A stretch of 64,000 nt of DNA from an uncultured Paracoccaceae bacterium (GTDB lineage Bacteria; Pseudomonadota; Alphaproteobacteria; Rhodobacterales; Rhodobacteraceae): NCBI GenBank assembly GCA_943787785.1, contig CALSNT010000001.1:438933-502932 (forward strand), read 5' to 3'. The translations under genes and the position numbers were made by a program. Below, in pieces: positions 16,053-25,249 of the stretch. Position 1 is the first letter of the stretch; every line of letters starts with the position of its first letter. The notes under the pieces are model-generated. The model searched no databases. It saw only the letters and a list, made by a program, of their open reading frames with translations, and had not been told where the DNA came from.

Positions 16053-17345
16053 ATGCGCCCTCTGCTCACCAGTCTTATCCTGCTGAGCGCTCCGCTTGCG
16101 GCTGATGAGTTCTTCACGCTGAAAGGTCATGGCGGACCGATCATGGGAATTGCGGTCGCGCCCGGCGGGCAAATAGCCACCGCCAGTTTCGACAATTCAG
16201 TAGGCCTCTGGTCCGATGCAACGCCCGCATGGCTAGAGAACCACCGGGCGGCGGTGAACGCAGTCGTGTTCGCGTCCGACGACTTGATGTTTTCCGCAGG
16301 CGACGACTTTGCCGTGGTACGCTGGAATTTGGCCGCCGACACAGCCACCAGGCTGGAAGGGCATAAGGGCAAGGTCGTGGCGCTAAGCGTCTCGCCAGAT
16401 CGCACCACGGTTGCCTCGGCAAGTTGGGATGGCAGCATTGGCCTTTGGCCTACTGCGGGCGGCCCGCCGCGTTTTCTGACCGGCCACCGCGCCGGGATCA
16501 ACGATCTGGCGTTCAGTTCCGATGGCACTCGGCTGTATTCGGCTTCGGTCGATGGCACGATCCGGCTTTGGGATGCGGAAAGCGGCACCGAGCGCGGAGT
16601 AATGGTCAAACATGGCTTTGGCGTGAATGAGATCGTCCTGAACGAGGCTGCAGGCTGGCTTGCCTACGGCGCAGTTGATGGGGTGACACGGATTATCGAG
16701 CCGGATAGCGGCAACGCCATCGCTGACCTGTCACTGGACCGCCGCCCGATTCTGTCAATGGCAGCAGATGGGGCAAAGGCAAAGCTCGCCGTCGGGGACG
16801 GGCAGGGCTTCATTATGGTGCTGGACACGGCGACGTGGCGAATAACACATGATTTTCGCGCCACTGACGGTGGGCCTATCTGGGCACTGGCGTTTTCGCG
16901 CGACGGAACAAATATTCATGCGGGTGGTCTGGATGACCGGATGTATTCTTGGCCCGTTGCCACAATGGATGAGTTTGGCCCGATGGAAACGGGAACCCGC
17001 AGCTTTCTGGAAAACCCCGAAACGCTCGGCAATGGTGAGCGGCAATTCAAGCGCAAATGCTCAATCTGTCATGCGCTGGGCCGCGACAGCGCCCGACGCG
17101 CCGGTCCGACGTTGTATGGGTTGTTCGGGCGCCGCGCAGGGACGGTGACGGACTATGCCTATTCTGATACTCTGGACGGGTCTGAGATTGTCTGGACCGA
17201 CAAGACAGTTGATGCCCTGTTCGATGTAGGTCCCGACCACTTTATACCGGGGACAAAGATGCCAATGCAGCGTATTGTCAGTTCTGACGACCGGGCCGAT
17301 CTGATCGCATACCTACGCGAAGCTGCGGCACCAAAGGAGAACTGA
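16053..17345 (+). CDS. WD40 beta-propeller fused to c-type cytochrome
   Basis: A 430-residue secreted protein whose ATG directly follows the fdhC stop codon. The signal peptide is MRPLLTSLILLSAPLAA. About seven WD40-type repeats span residues 20-310; repeat ends such as TIRLWDAE and GSIGLWPT are visible. Residues 325-430 form a class I cytochrome c domain with haem motif CSICH and a likely distal Met in GTKMPMQR. The protein probably docks on a partner through the propeller and shuttles electrons in the periplasm. As part of the FDH operon it may receive electrons from the FDH complex or respond to formate metabolism. Partner unknown. Confidence 0.85.
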   Translation: MRPLLTSLILLSAPLAADEFFTLKGHGGPIMGIAVAPGGQIATASFDNSVGLWSDATPAWLENHRAAVNAVVFASDDLMFSAGDDFAVVRWNLAADTATRLEGHKGKVVALSVSPDRTTVASASWDGSIGLWPTAGGPPRFLTGHRAGINDLAFSSDGTRLYSASVDGTIRLWDAESGTERGVMVKHGFGVNEIVLNEAAGWLAYGAVDGVTRIIEPDSGNAIADLSLDRRPILSMAADGAKAKLAVGDGQGFIMVLDTATWRITHDFRATDGGPIWALAFSRDGTNIHAGGLDDRMYSWPVATMDEFGPMETGTRSFLENPETLGNGERQFKRKCSICHALGRDSARRAGPTLYGLFGRRAGTVTDYAYSDTLDGSEIVWTDKTVDALFDVGPDHFIPGTKMPMQRIVSSDDRADLIAYLREAAAPKEN

Positions 17346-17346
17346 G

Positions 17347-17490
17347 ATGCGCGTCATGCTGCTTGCCTTCCTCGCGGTCATTTTGATTGGCATCGGTGCC
17401 AATTATGCGTTGAAAGAAGTCGGCTTCTCGACCGAAGCGCGTAACAGTGGCAGCGCTGTACGTTTGGACGATAAAATGACCGAGCAATAA
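17347..17490 (+). CDS. 47-residue membrane-anchored peptide, last gene of FDH operon
   Basis: A small frame starting one base after the WD40-cytochrome stop codon, with AAAGGAGA (17334-17341) just upstream as ribosome-binding site. The product begins MRVMLLAFLAVILIGIGANY, a single membrane segment or uncleaved signal, followed by 25 polar residues ending DDKMTEQ. The position and the good ribosome-binding site argue that it is translated with the operon. No family recognised; it could stabilise the cytochrome or the FDH complex in the membrane. Confidence 0.65.
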   Translation: MRVMLLAFLAVILIGIGANYALKEVGFSTEARNSGSAVRLDDKMTEQ

Positions 17491-17904
17491 ACGATAGTTA
17501 CATAAAAAAACTGGTAGTGTCTCAGTTTGAATTTTCTTTTGTCCGGTAAGGTCCGCGCATTTCAGGTGCCTGTGCTGCTGCGTCTGTGTGCTGAGCAATC
17601 CAACCCAATCCCAGAACCGTCGTGTCGATCGGCCCGAACCGCAGGCGCACATCCGGTTCTCGACCTCTTTGGTGACCATGGTGCGGAATGAAATAACTTA
17701 GTTATGGCTCGCGCCCACAGTCGATTCGTGGGTCATCCCGGCGCCGCTGCGAACGACCATTTCTGTTGTTTACATCATTCTTTTGCAGTCAAACCCTGCG
17801 ATCTTGTGCCAAAGGGAATTGGCCACACAGAACATCGCAATCCGGCACAGGCAAAGCCAAAACTCGCGGGAATACGACGTTTTTCGTTGAAAGTCACGTA
17901 ACGT
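17491..17904. other. Intergenic stretch with no supported gene
   Basis: About 410 bases between the FDH operon and the efflux regulator. No frame with a ribosome-binding site or family similarity is convincing. AT-rich patches occur near 17498-17540. The antisense open frame across 17278-17679 begins within this gap and runs back into the cytochrome gene, and is not considered real. Promoter elements of the regulator gene begin at the right end. Confidence 0.5.
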
Positions 17905-17934
17905 AAGTTTGTTCAGTAAATACTGAACAAACTT
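17905..17934. promoter_or_regulatory. Perfect 13-bp inverted repeat, probable operator of the GbsR/MarR-like regulator
   Basis: Arms AAGTTTGTTCAGT (17905-17917) and ACTGAACAAACTT (17922-17934) are exact reverse complements around AAAT. It lies about 60 bp upstream of the regulator start and touches the -35-like hexamer TTGACT. This is the expected place for an autorepressor site that also controls the downstream efflux genes. Confidence 0.7.
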
Positions 17935-17960
17935 GACTTACTGAAACCGCTCAATGTAAC
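17933..17960 (+). promoter_or_regulatory. Candidate promoter for the regulator-efflux operon
   Basis: TTGACT at 17933-17938 is a good -35 match, and TGTAAC at 17955-17960, 16 bases later, is a weak -10. The -35 overlaps the last bases of the palindrome, so repressor binding would block polymerase. The transcription start is not known. Confidence 0.4.
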
Positions 17961-17992
17961 ACACCTGTCGATATGGCTGACACGAGGTCCCG

Positions 17993-18463
17993 ATGCACCA
18001 CGAACCGATTAATAGCATTCGTGCAGAATTCATCGAAAAAATCGGCTTGATTGCCCAAGCCGAAGGCATGCCACGCATCGCAGGCAGGGTGTTCGGTCTT
18101 TTGGTGTTTGATGGCCAGGCGATCTCGTTCGCCGATCTGGCAGCAACACTACAAGTCTCCCGCGGCAGCATTAGCTCCAGTGTGCGTCTGTTGGAGGAAC
18201 GTGGCCTGATCAAGCGCACTGCCAAGCCAGGGGAGCGGCAGGATTACTTCCAGCTTGCCGATAACCCCTATGCAACCATGATTGATCGCGTGACCCGCAG
18301 CTTATCACGCGCAAAGGGCGAGATTTCGGCAACCATTGCCAAGCTGCCAACGACCTCGACCGACGTCTGTGATCGCCTATGCGCCTACGCAGATTTTTAC
18401 GGAACGATGGCGGCGACATTGCAAGATGCTTTCGAGGCACCTGACTCCGATCAGGACGCCTGA
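17993..18463 (+). CDS. GbsR/MarR-family transcriptional regulator of the efflux genes
   Basis: A 156-residue winged-helix protein. The DNA-binding core reads AISFADLAATLQVSRGSISS, then SVRLLEERGLIKRTAKPGE for the wing, as in GbsR-type MarR proteins. N- and C-terminal helices would make the dimer interface. It is the first gene of a three-gene set with an RND adaptor and pump, 20 bases upstream of the adaptor gene. A 30-bp perfect palindrome overlaps its promoter, so autorepression with relief by a pump substrate is the simplest model. The inducer is unknown. Confidence 0.8.
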   Translation: MHHEPINSIRAEFIEKIGLIAQAEGMPRIAGRVFGLLVFDGQAISFADLAATLQVSRGSISSSVRLLEERGLIKRTAKPGERQDYFQLADNPYATMIDRVTRSLSRAKGEISATIAKLPTTSTDVCDRLCAYADFYGTMAATLQDAFEAPDSDQDA

Positions 18464-18483
18464 GCTCGCTCGGATTTTGAGAA

Positions 18484-19626
18484 ATGGATAATACCATGAA
18501 AGACACAACACGCGAGCGTACGCCCGAAACGCTAAGCTTTACCTCGGACAAAGGTGCCGCCCGATCTACATGGATTGCCGGTGCCATTGTAACCGTTTTG
18601 GTGCTGTGGATGGGTAGCGGCTTCGTTATTCCGTCTGAACCTGACGCCGCGCCGGAACTACGCACGGAAGTCCAGCCGGTCGCGGTCGCCGTCGAAGGAT
18701 CGATTGCCGAGTCTGTGACTCAGTTCTTTCTGGCTGAAGGGCAGGCCGTACCCGACCGCGACACTGCGGTCAGGGCGGAAATTTCGGGACAGATCTCTGA
18801 AGTTCTTGTTGCAAAAGGTGCCGATGTGGTTGCTGGCGACGTCATCGCTCGCTTTGATCTGGCCCAGCGCCAGGCCGACCTAGACCGCGCAAGAGCTGAA
18901 GTTGCCCGTACCGAGCGTGATTTTAACAATGCCGAAACATTGCTGGCCCGCGGCACAGCGACTGTAGACCGGGTCGCTTCGGCGCGCGCCGCCTTTGCTT
19001 CCGCCGAGGCGCAACTGGCGGCTGCTAATGAAGCGTTGAGAAGCACTGTCCTGACCGTCCCGTTTGATGGTCGCCTTGAGACCCTGACGATCAACGAAGG
19101 GGAATTTGTGCAGCCCGGAACGGAAGTTGCGCGCATTGTCGACAACACGCCTCTGACGGTTACGATCCAGATACCCCAGCAATCGCTTAGCCGGATAGAA
19201 GTCGGTCAGGCAGCCCAGGTCGAGTTCATCACCGGAGATGTGTTGCCAGGTGTCGTGACCTTCGTGGGCACCAATGCGGCGACCGACACCCGGACTTTTC
19301 TGGCCGAGGTCGAGGTCGATAACGCTGACGGGAGGGTTCCGGCGGGAATCTCGGCGCAAGTTCGTATTCCCACTGGCGACGTGTCGGCCCATTTTCTGTC
19401 ACCTGCGATCCTTTCGCTGGGGACTGACGGCACTTTGGGCATCAAGACTGTAGGCGACGCTAACAAAGTGGTCTTCACCCCGGTCGAAATTGTGCGCGCT
19501 CAAACCGATGGCATCTGGGTAACCGGTCTGCCGAATTCTGCTGATGTCATCACAGTCGGCCAAGGCTATGTCAACGACGGAGAGGTCGTGTCTCCGCAGC
19601 AAAATGTTGCGGAGCAAAGCCAATGA
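18484..19626 (+). CDS. RND efflux periplasmic adaptor (membrane fusion protein)
   Basis: A 380-residue adaptor. One N-terminal membrane segment (about residues 27-45, WIAGAIVTVLVLWMGSGFVI) anchors it in the inner membrane. A lipoyl/barrel-sandwich half (AEISGQISEVLVAKGADVVAG), an Ala-rich alpha hairpin (about 120-185) and a second lipoyl half (VPFDGRLETLTINEGEFVQPG) follow. It links the pump encoded next to an outer-membrane channel; no TolC-like gene is present here, so a shared TolC is expected. Start may be 18484 or the in-frame ATG at 18496. Its stop overlaps the pump start as ATGA. Confidence 0.9.
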   Translation: MDNTMKDTTRERTPETLSFTSDKGAARSTWIAGAIVTVLVLWMGSGFVIPSEPDAAPELRTEVQPVAVAVEGSIAESVTQFFLAEGQAVPDRDTAVRAEISGQISEVLVAKGADVVAGDVIARFDLAQRQADLDRARAEVARTERDFNNAETLLARGTATVDRVASARAAFASAEAQLAAANEALRSTVLTVPFDGRLETLTINEGEFVQPGTEVARIVDNTPLTVTIQIPQQSLSRIEVGQAAQVEFITGDVLPGVVTFVGTNAATDTRTFLAEVEVDNADGRVPAGISAQVRIPTGDVSAHFLSPAILSLGTDGTLGIKTVGDANKVVFTPVEIVRAQTDGIWVTGLPNSADVITVGQGYVNDGEVVSPQQNVAEQSQ

Positions 19627-22600
19627 ACAGGTTGATCGACCTCGCGTTTTCGCGCTCACGCGTGGTGGTTCTCGCGCTGCTCATGATCCTTGCAGTAGGG
19701 TCATATTCCTACATTTCAATTCCCAAGGAGGCGAACCCTGAGGTTCCACTGCCGCTGTTCTATGCCTCCACAGGTCTCGACGGGATCTCACCAGACGACG
19801 CCGAGCGCTTGCTTCTGCAGCCAATGGAGACCGAGTTTGCGTCAATCACCGGGCTCAACAGTTTGACCAGTAATGCCGCTGAGGGGATTGCAAACATCCA
19901 GCTGGAATTCGACCCGGGTCTGGATAGCCAGGTGTCGCTGACCAAGGTGCGCGAAGCCGCTGATCGCGCCAGTGGCAAGCTGCCCGACGACGCCCATGAC
20001 ATCACGATCACCGAAATCAATACCGCCCTTTTCCCGATCCTGACGGCTATTTTGTCGGGACCGGTGCCCGAACGGACCCTTAAGGCCCTCGCCGAAGACC
20101 TTCAGGACGAAATCGAAGGGCTGGAAGGGGTGCTGGAAGTCGACATCGGCGGTCAACGCTTCGAATTCCTCGAAGTCCTGATCGATCCGACCTTATTTGA
20201 AACCTACAACATCTCATTTGACGAGTTGATCGGTCAGATAACCCGCAACAACCAGCTTATCGCCGCTGGAGCCATTGAAACCGGAGCGGGCAGGATGGTG
20301 CTAAAAGTGCCCGGTCTGATCGAAAATCTGGAAGATGTTATGGCCATGCCGGTCAAGGTGCGCGGTAGCACCGTCGTCACGTTTGCTGATGTCGCCACTG
20401 TGCGCCGCGCATTCGACGACCCTTCCGGGTTTGCCCGAATAAACGACCAGCCGGCCCTCGCGCTAGAGATCAAGAAACGTTCCGGCGCGAACATAATTGA
20501 TACGGTGGCCCAGGTGCGCGCATTGGTCGAGGGCCTGTCTACGGAATGGCCGGAAACCGTCAAAGTCACCTACCTTCAGGATCAAAGCAAACAGGTCAAA
20601 GATCTTCTCAGCGATCTGGAAGCGAACGTCATCGCGGCCGTCATTCTGGTTATGATCGTCATTGTATTTGCGCTGGGTCTACGTTCGGCAATTCTTGTCG
20701 GGCTCGCGATACCCGGCGCCTTCCTCGCCGGTGTCACGGCTTTGCTGGCAATGGGCTACACGATGAACATCGTGGTGCTGTTCTCGCTGATCCTGGTGGT
20801 CGGGATGCTGGTCGACGGTGCAATCGTCACCACGGAACTGGCCGACCGAAAACTTCAGGAGGGCGAGGACGCGAAAACTGCCTACAGCTTCGCTGCAAAA
20901 CGCATGGCATGGCCAATCATAGCCTCGACCCTGACAACCCTCAGCGTGTTTTTTCCGCTGCTGTTCTGGTCCGGTATGGTTGGAGAATTCATGAAGTTTC
21001 TGCCGATTACAGTGATCCTGACGCTAGCCGCCTCGCTGTTCATGGCGCTGATTTTCATCCCTGTTGTTGGTGGACTGATCGGTAAGCGCCAACCGCAAAC
21101 CGCCACCGCCAAGGCCGCATTGAGCGCTGCCGAACTGGGTGACCCGCGCCGGATGAAAGGCTTCACTGGAGCCTATGTTGGAGTGCTGAGTTGGGCCATC
21201 CAACGCCCAGGCGCCACAGTGCTTTTTGCCGTCGCTCTGCTTCTGGGTGCGTTCGGCGCCTACGGCCAGTTCGGACGCGGGCTGACCTTCTTCCCGTCTG
21301 TTGAACCTGACTTCATGCAGGTGCAGGTGCGCGCTCGTGACAACTTCTCGATTTTCGAACGCGATGCGCTGGTTCGGGAAGTTGAAAACCGGCTGCTGGA
21401 CTATGATGAGATCGCAAGTGTCTACGCGCGTTCCATGCTTAGCGCGGGGCAGGGGGATGAAGAAACCATCGGCACGCTGCAATTGGAGCTAATCGACTGG
21501 GACAAGCGCCGCACGGCTGCTGAATTGGGCGAGGAAATTCGCGCCGATGTGGCCGATATCGCGGGGATTGACGTGCAGGTCCAAACCGAGAGTGGTGGCC
21601 CAAGTGCGGGCAAGCCGGTCAATCTGCAGATCCGTGCCAACGCACCACAGGTGCAGGCCGCGACGGTCGAGGTGGTGCGTAAGATGATGGCCAACATCGG
21701 TGGCTTTACTGACGTCACGGATACGCGTCCCTTGCCGGGCGTCGAATGGGCGGTCCGCGTAGATCGTGCGGAAGCGGCGCGATTTGGTGCGAATGTAAGC
21801 CTTTTGGGACAAGCGATCCGGTTGCTTACCCAAGGCATCAATGTCGCCGATTATCGTCCCGATGATTCTGACGGCGAATTGGATATCCGCGTGCGGTTCC
21901 CCAGCCAGGATCGAACGCTGGAGGAACTGCAAAACTTGCGAGTTCCGACATCTGCCGGTCTGGTGCCAATCTCGAACTTCGTCACGTTCGAACCCGCGCC
22001 GCGAACCGGCACTGTGCGCCGCATCGATCAGAAGCGCGTGGTAACCATCGAAGCCAATGTCGCTCCGGGCCTTTTGGTGAATGATCAGGTAACCGCCCTG
22101 ACCGCCGCGATGGAGGCTGGCGAAATTCCTTCGGGTGTCACGTGGTCATTCGCAGGCGAGGCCGAGGATCAGGCGGAAAGCATGAAATTCCTGGTTGGGG
22201 CATTCATCACGGCGATCTTTCTAATGTTCGTCATTCTGCTAACCCAGTTCAACAATTTCTATCAGGCCTTCATCGTGATGAGCGCGATTATTTTCTCGAT
22301 CGCCGGTGTGCTGCTGGGCTTGCTGGTTACGGGGCGACCTTTTGGTGTCGTGATGGGCGGCATCGGCGTGATCGCCTTGGCTGGGATCGTCGTGAACAAT
22401 AACATCGTTCTGATCGACACGTTTAACGACCTGATGAAATCGGGCTGTTCGCCAATGGAGGCCGCTCTGCGCACCGGTGCCCAGCGTCTGCGGCCTGTGA
22501 TCCTGACGTCGATTACGACCGCTCTGGGCCTGATGCCAATGGTGATCGGATTGAACATCAATTTCTTTAGCCGCGAAATAGTGTACGGCGCGCCCTCGAC

Positions 22601-22751
22601 CCAGTGGTGGACCGAATTGTCCAGCGCGATCGCGGGCGGTTTGGTGATCGCAACTGTATTGACCCTGATTGTCACCCCCGCGATGTTGATGTTGGGCCAC
22701 AAACGCAGCACCCGCGCCGTTCGCGCGGATGGAGCGGTGGTTGTAGGCTAA
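19623..22751 (+). CDS. RND-family efflux pump permease
   Basis: A 1042-residue inner-membrane pump of the hydrophobe/amphiphile RND type, of usual length. TM1 begins near residue 12, a large periplasmic loop follows (about 35-335), then TM2-TM6, a second periplasmic loop and TM7-TM12. The TM4 segment LVVGMLVDGAIVTTELADRK carries the Asp typical of proton relay. The C-terminal half has GGIGVIALAGIVVNNNIVLID and the duplicated QRLRPVILTSITTALGLMPM motif. It would export drugs, bile-like or metabolic amphiphiles by proton motive force with the adaptor upstream. Substrate not predictable. Confidence 0.92.
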   Translation: MNRLIDLAFSRSRVVVLALLMILAVGSYSYISIPKEANPEVPLPLFYASTGLDGISPDDAERLLLQPMETEFASITGLNSLTSNAAEGIANIQLEFDPGLDSQVSLTKVREAADRASGKLPDDAHDITITEINTALFPILTAILSGPVPERTLKALAEDLQDEIEGLEGVLEVDIGGQRFEFLEVLIDPTLFETYNISFDELIGQITRNNQLIAAGAIETGAGRMVLKVPGLIENLEDVMAMPVKVRGSTVVTFADVATVRRAFDDPSGFARINDQPALALEIKKRSGANIIDTVAQVRALVEGLSTEWPETVKVTYLQDQSKQVKDLLSDLEANVIAAVILVMIVIVFALGLRSAILVGLAIPGAFLAGVTALLAMGYTMNIVVLFSLILVVGMLVDGAIVTTELADRKLQEGEDAKTAYSFAAKRMAWPIIASTLTTLSVFFPLLFWSGMVGEFMKFLPITVILTLAASLFMALIFIPVVGGLIGKRQPQTATAKAALSAAELGDPRRMKGFTGAYVGVLSWAIQRPGATVLFAVALLLGAFGAYGQFGRGLTFFPSVEPDFMQVQVRARDNFSIFERDALVREVENRLLDYDEIASVYARSMLSAGQGDEETIGTLQLELIDWDKRRTAAELGEEIRADVADIAGIDVQVQTESGGPSAGKPVNLQIRANAPQVQAATVEVVRKMMANIGGFTDVTDTRPLPGVEWAVRVDRAEAARFGANVSLLGQAIRLLTQGINVADYRPDDSDGELDIRVRFPSQDRTLEELQNLRVPTSAGLVPISNFVTFEPAPRTGTVRRIDQKRVVTIEANVAPGLLVNDQVTALTAAMEAGEIPSGVTWSFAGEAEDQAESMKFLVGAFITAIFLMFVILLTQFNNFYQAFIVMSAIIFSIAGVLLGLLVTGRPFGVVMGGIGVIALAGIVVNNNIVLIDTFNDLMKSGCSPMEAALRTGAQRLRPVILTSITTALGLMPMVIGLNINFFSREIVYGAPSTQWWTELSSAIAGGLVIATVLTLIVTPAMLMLGHKRSTRAVRADGAVVVG

Positions 22752-23004
22752 CCACAGTGCCTCGCGCGAAAACGGATCGAGGTGGCGGAGACGAAGTCCG
22801 CCTAACTATCGTTCAGCCTCGTTCAATACTGTCTTAATAAGCGTTTATCTACAATGTGTTGGATGTAACATGCTCCTTCGTCTGTTCGACCTAGTTCGCT
22901 TGCGTTCCCATAAAACCACCCTATTTTAGGGGAACGGTTATGGGAACAGCCTGAAGCTCAACGTGTCTCTGTTGGTGATGCGTGGGCGCGGAAAGGAAGC
23001 GCAG

Positions 23005-24276
23005 ATGCCCAAGAAGTTGACCAAGGCCCTGACGCCACTGCAGGTCAAGAATGCCAAGCCCGGGCGGCACACTGATGGCGAAGGGCTTCATCTGCTTGTC
23101 AAGAAAAGCGGGGCACGTTCTTGGGTCTACCGTTTCATGTTGAACGGCAAAGCCAGAGATGTCGGTTTGTCTCAGTGCCCGGAGTCAATCGAGGTCTTGC
23201 AGAAGACTGGCGCGAAGGAACTGACATTGTCGCAGGCCCGGGATGTGGCAGCGATATACCGTATGAAGGTCAAGGCAGGGATCGATCCACTTGCTGCACG
23301 CCAAGACGCCGCAGCGATGGCTGAGGCTGACAAGAAAGCAAGGCTAGCCGCCAGCGTGACGTTCAGGGCGATCGCCGAGACATACATCGCCATGAAAGAG
23401 GGCAGTTGGAGAAACCCAAAGCACCGTCAGCAGTGGCGAAACACGCTTGATACGTACGCATTTCCGATCATCGGCGATATGGCCGTTGGCGACGTGGAAA
23501 CGTCCCATGTGTTGGCAATCTTGGAGTCGATCTGGAAGGAAAAGCCCGAGACGGCGAGCCGCGTCCGGGGACGGATTGAGGCCATTCTCGATGCAGCCAA
23601 GGTTCGCGGATATCGCCACGGCGAAAACCCTGCCCGCTGGCGCGGTCACCTTGCTCAAATACTGCCTGCACGTACACGCCTCTCGAGAGGCCATCACAAG
23701 GCTGCGCCGTATGACGCGGTTCCAGACATCATGATGGCAATGAGAAAGCGAAAGGCCGTCGCTGCACTCGCGCTTGAGTTCACGATCCTTACCGCCGGAA
23801 GAACCGGTGAGGTTCTTGGAGCACGCTGGGCGGAGTTTGATCTGGGCAAGGCTGTCTGGACGGTGCCTGCAGATCGCATGAAGGCCGGCAAAGAACATCG
23901 CGTGCCCCTTTCGACCCAAGCCATGGAGGTCCTGAGGCAAACTCAGCAGTTGAAAAGTGACAGGGTCTTCCCCGGCGCCCGAGACAGGCAGATGTCCGGT
24001 ATGGCGATGTCCATGCTGCTAAGGCGCATGAAGGTCGATGCCACGGTGCATGGGTTTCGGTCCAGCTTCAGAGACTGGGCCGCCGAGTGTACGGGGTATC
24101 CACATGAGGTCTGCGAGATGGCCTTGGCGCATACGATCGGCAACAAGGCCGAGGCGGCCTATCGACGCGGCGACCTGTTTGAGAAACGACGGGGCCTTAT
24201 GGAGGAATGGTGCCAATACTGCTTAGGAACCAGACCCGAATTTGGCCAAATAGTTCCCATCCGAGCCTCGATTTAA
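23005..24276 (+). CDS. P4-type tyrosine integrase (DUF4102 N-terminus)
   Basis: A 423-residue site-specific recombinase. ATG 23005 follows GGAAAGGAAG and gives the usual start MPKKLTKALTPLQVKNAKPG, the arm-binding DUF4102 domain. A core-binding domain spans about residues 120-215. The catalytic domain shows the first Arg in TAGRTGEVLGARW, the H-x-x-R box in VHGFRSSFRDWAAE, and His and Tyr in LAHTIGNKAEAAYRRGD. All catalytic residues are present, so it may be active. It sits at the left edge of an island (23-35 kb). No tRNA or clear attachment repeat was seen beside it. Confidence 0.93.
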   Translation: MPKKLTKALTPLQVKNAKPGRHTDGEGLHLLVKKSGARSWVYRFMLNGKARDVGLSQCPESIEVLQKTGAKELTLSQARDVAAIYRMKVKAGIDPLAARQDAAAMAEADKKARLAASVTFRAIAETYIAMKEGSWRNPKHRQQWRNTLDTYAFPIIGDMAVGDVETSHVLAILESIWKEKPETASRVRGRIEAILDAAKVRGYRHGENPARWRGHLAQILPARTRLSRGHHKAAPYDAVPDIMMAMRKRKAVAALALEFTILTAGRTGEVLGARWAEFDLGKAVWTVPADRMKAGKEHRVPLSTQAMEVLRQTQQLKSDRVFPGARDRQMSGMAMSMLLRRMKVDATVHGFRSSFRDWAAECTGYPHEVCEMALAHTIGNKAEAAYRRGDLFEKRRGLMEEWCQYCLGTRPEFGQIVPIRASI

Positions 24277-24285
24277 GGACAAGAA

Positions 24286-24942
24286 ATGGCCAAATCCAAT
24301 CCTTCGTTCTGGACACTTTCCGAAGCGCTATCGTGGATAGCGTTCGGCAGCGAAATGGACAGAGGGGCCTTGAACAGCGAACTTGCCGGAACATCGTTTG
24401 GGCTGCCCTTTATCGACGCGAAAACGCAGCTAGAAGATGCTGTGGAGCGGCTTGCCGATCAGGCGCACGCTGGCCTAATCGAACTTCAAGCCCGTTTCCA
24501 TGAATGTGCCGGGAACCCAACGCAGACGCAGAAAATCGACCCTGTAAACCTGCGTGACTATCGCGCCTTTGACATCACAAACGATGGCCTGCGATTTGGC
24601 ACAGGTGTACTCTGGCTGCCAGATGAAAACGGTGTCTGGGAGTACATCAAACCTGCACGAACTGAATTCTTTGCAGATGTCATCGTCGAACGTGCCAGCG
24701 TTCTAGAAGTTCTAAATAGGGGTACCTTGCCGAGCACGAACGGCGGCGCTGATCTCCCACGCCTGCCGGAAGCGGGACTTGGAAGTTGGTGGCAGAACCT
24801 TTCACCGGACCAACAGGCGATGTCGCAAGTAACACTGCTCGAAGACTGCCGCGCAGCGCATCCCGACCACCGCGTTACACGCGATCGCATTAGGTCTCTC
24901 ACATCGGGCCGGAAGCCGGGGCCAAAACCAATTACGCGGTAA
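24286..24942 (+). CDS. Island hypothetical protein next to the integrase
   Basis: A 218-residue soluble protein of no family I recognise, starting at ATG 24286 ten bases after the integrase stop, with AAGGA upstream. It begins MAKSNPSFWTLSEALSWIAF and contains a Trp-rich middle (GTGVLWLPDENGVWEYIKP). The C terminus is basic and ends GRKPGPKPITR, a possible DNA-binding tail. Similar genes follow P4-type integrases in alphaproteobacterial islands, so a role in excision or replication control is possible but unproved. Confidence 0.65.
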   Translation: MAKSNPSFWTLSEALSWIAFGSEMDRGALNSELAGTSFGLPFIDAKTQLEDAVERLADQAHAGLIELQARFHECAGNPTQTQKIDPVNLRDYRAFDITNDGLRFGTGVLWLPDENGVWEYIKPARTEFFADVIVERASVLEVLNRGTLPSTNGGADLPRLPEAGLGSWWQNLSPDQQAMSQVTLLEDCRAAHPDHRVTRDRIRSLTSGRKPGPKPITR

Positions 24943-25036
24943 AGTGACGGCGCAATTATCGCGTAATTATATAGCAATAGACGGCGTAATTCGACTGTGG
25001 GAGAGCGGCCTCGTACCTCAACGAAAGGGGCCGATC

Positions 25037-25249
25037 ATGTCCGAAAAACTCGATACGCCGAAACTAGCGTACAGCATCACCGAAGCCTGTGCCGCTTCCA
25101 GTCTCGGCAAGACAACGATCTACGCGCATATAACCGCGGGTCGGCTGCGCGCCATCCGTGTCGGCGGCAGAACTCTAATCCCAGCAGACAGCCTTCGGGC
25201 GCTTTGCGGTATAGGCGAGGCCAAGCGGGTAGATAGGGGGGCGACATGA
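25037..25249 (+). CDS. Small helix-turn-helix protein (AlpA/excisionase-like)
   Basis: A 70-residue protein starting at ATG 25037 after AAAGGGG. It reads as a MerR-type/AlpA HTH: YSITEACAASSLGKTTIYAH, then AGRLRAIRVGGRTLIPADSL. Such proteins act as excisionases or as activators of satellite-phage genes. It overlaps the primase gene by 4 bases (GACATGA). The frame is open further upstream to 24944, but the HTH start and ribosome-binding site favour 25037. Confidence 0.8.
   Translation: MSEKLDTPKLAYSITEACAASSLGKTTIYAHITAGRLRAIRVGGRTLIPADSLRALCGIGEAKRVDRGAT

Noticed and set aside
17278..17679. Minus-strand open frame at the end of the FDH operon
   Set aside because: It runs antisense into the WD40-cytochrome gene and has no recognisable motif.
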